Part shown: in pieces, positions 5,517-5,602 of the stretch
How the letters are laid out: each line of letters opens with the position of its first letter
Numbering within the stretch: the stretch's first letter is position 1
NCBI GenBank assembly: GCA_003455945.1
Contig: DMPQ01000229.1
Span: forward strand, 1 to 5,602
Length of the DNA stretch: 5,602 nt
Direction: 5' to 3'
Source: Planctomycetaceae bacterium
GTDB lineage: Bacteria; Planctomycetota; Planctomycetia; Pirellulales; Pirellulaceae
Notes under the pieces: model-generated
The model's database searches: none
The model's input: only the letters and a program-made list of their open reading frames with translations
Told to the model about the DNA's origin: nothing
Position numbers and translations under genes: made by a program

Positions 5517-5602
5517 GCGGCGTCTCGCGATTCGTGGGTGAACGTCGGGCAGTTCGTGGCGGTCGCCGGAGGACGGACCGCGATCAGTTGCCGGCGGCGC
5601 GA

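Noticed and set aside
5517..5602. In-frame upstream extension of the transglutaminase-like gene to the window edge
   Set aside because: The frame is open for 28 codons, but the twin-arginine signal begins right after ATG 5516 and an extension would bury it. No other gene is visible in these 86 bases.

Overview
The window is GC-rich and densely coding, with very short Shine-Dalgarno signals or none. It holds four complete protein genes and one that is cut by the left edge. A planctomycete or close relative is the best guess. The reasons are a secreted HEAT-like protein with a plain Sec signal, a twin-arginine-exported transglutaminase-like protein ending its core in a WFPCQ motif, an Ala/Lys/Pro-rich histone-H1-like protein, and an orphan CheY-like regulator with a helical tail. 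This assignment is inference from protein character, not from a marker gene.

Layout. Three genes lie on the minus strand and read right to left. A cytoplasmic HEAT-repeat protein of unknown function (3668 to 2085) is followed by a 243-base gap holding short tandem repeats and a perfect TATAAT box. Next come a single-domain response regulator (1841 to 1392) and a secreted HEAT/TPR-like protein (1288 to beyond base 1). A 401-base divergent intergenic region (3669-4069), rich in perfect inverted repeats, separates this group from the plus-strand histone-H1-like gene (4070-4327). That gene is followed by two hairpins, the second with a clear T-tract. A minus-strand transglutaminase-like gene (5516 to 4530) converges on it. 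The last 86 bases hold no gene that can be supported.

How the parts relate. The response regulator appears to have its own promoter and may be co-transcribed with the secreted protein, 103 bases downstream. No histidine kinase or output domain is visible nearby, so its partner is elsewhere. The H1-like protein has no acidic residues and is presumably a DNA-compacting chromosomal protein. Nothing links the five genes into one pathway. The points most worth a second look are the internally duplicated H1-like gene, the cluster of palindromes upstream of it, the transglutaminase core in which the expected catalytic Asp is a Gln, and the very high density of GATC across the window.
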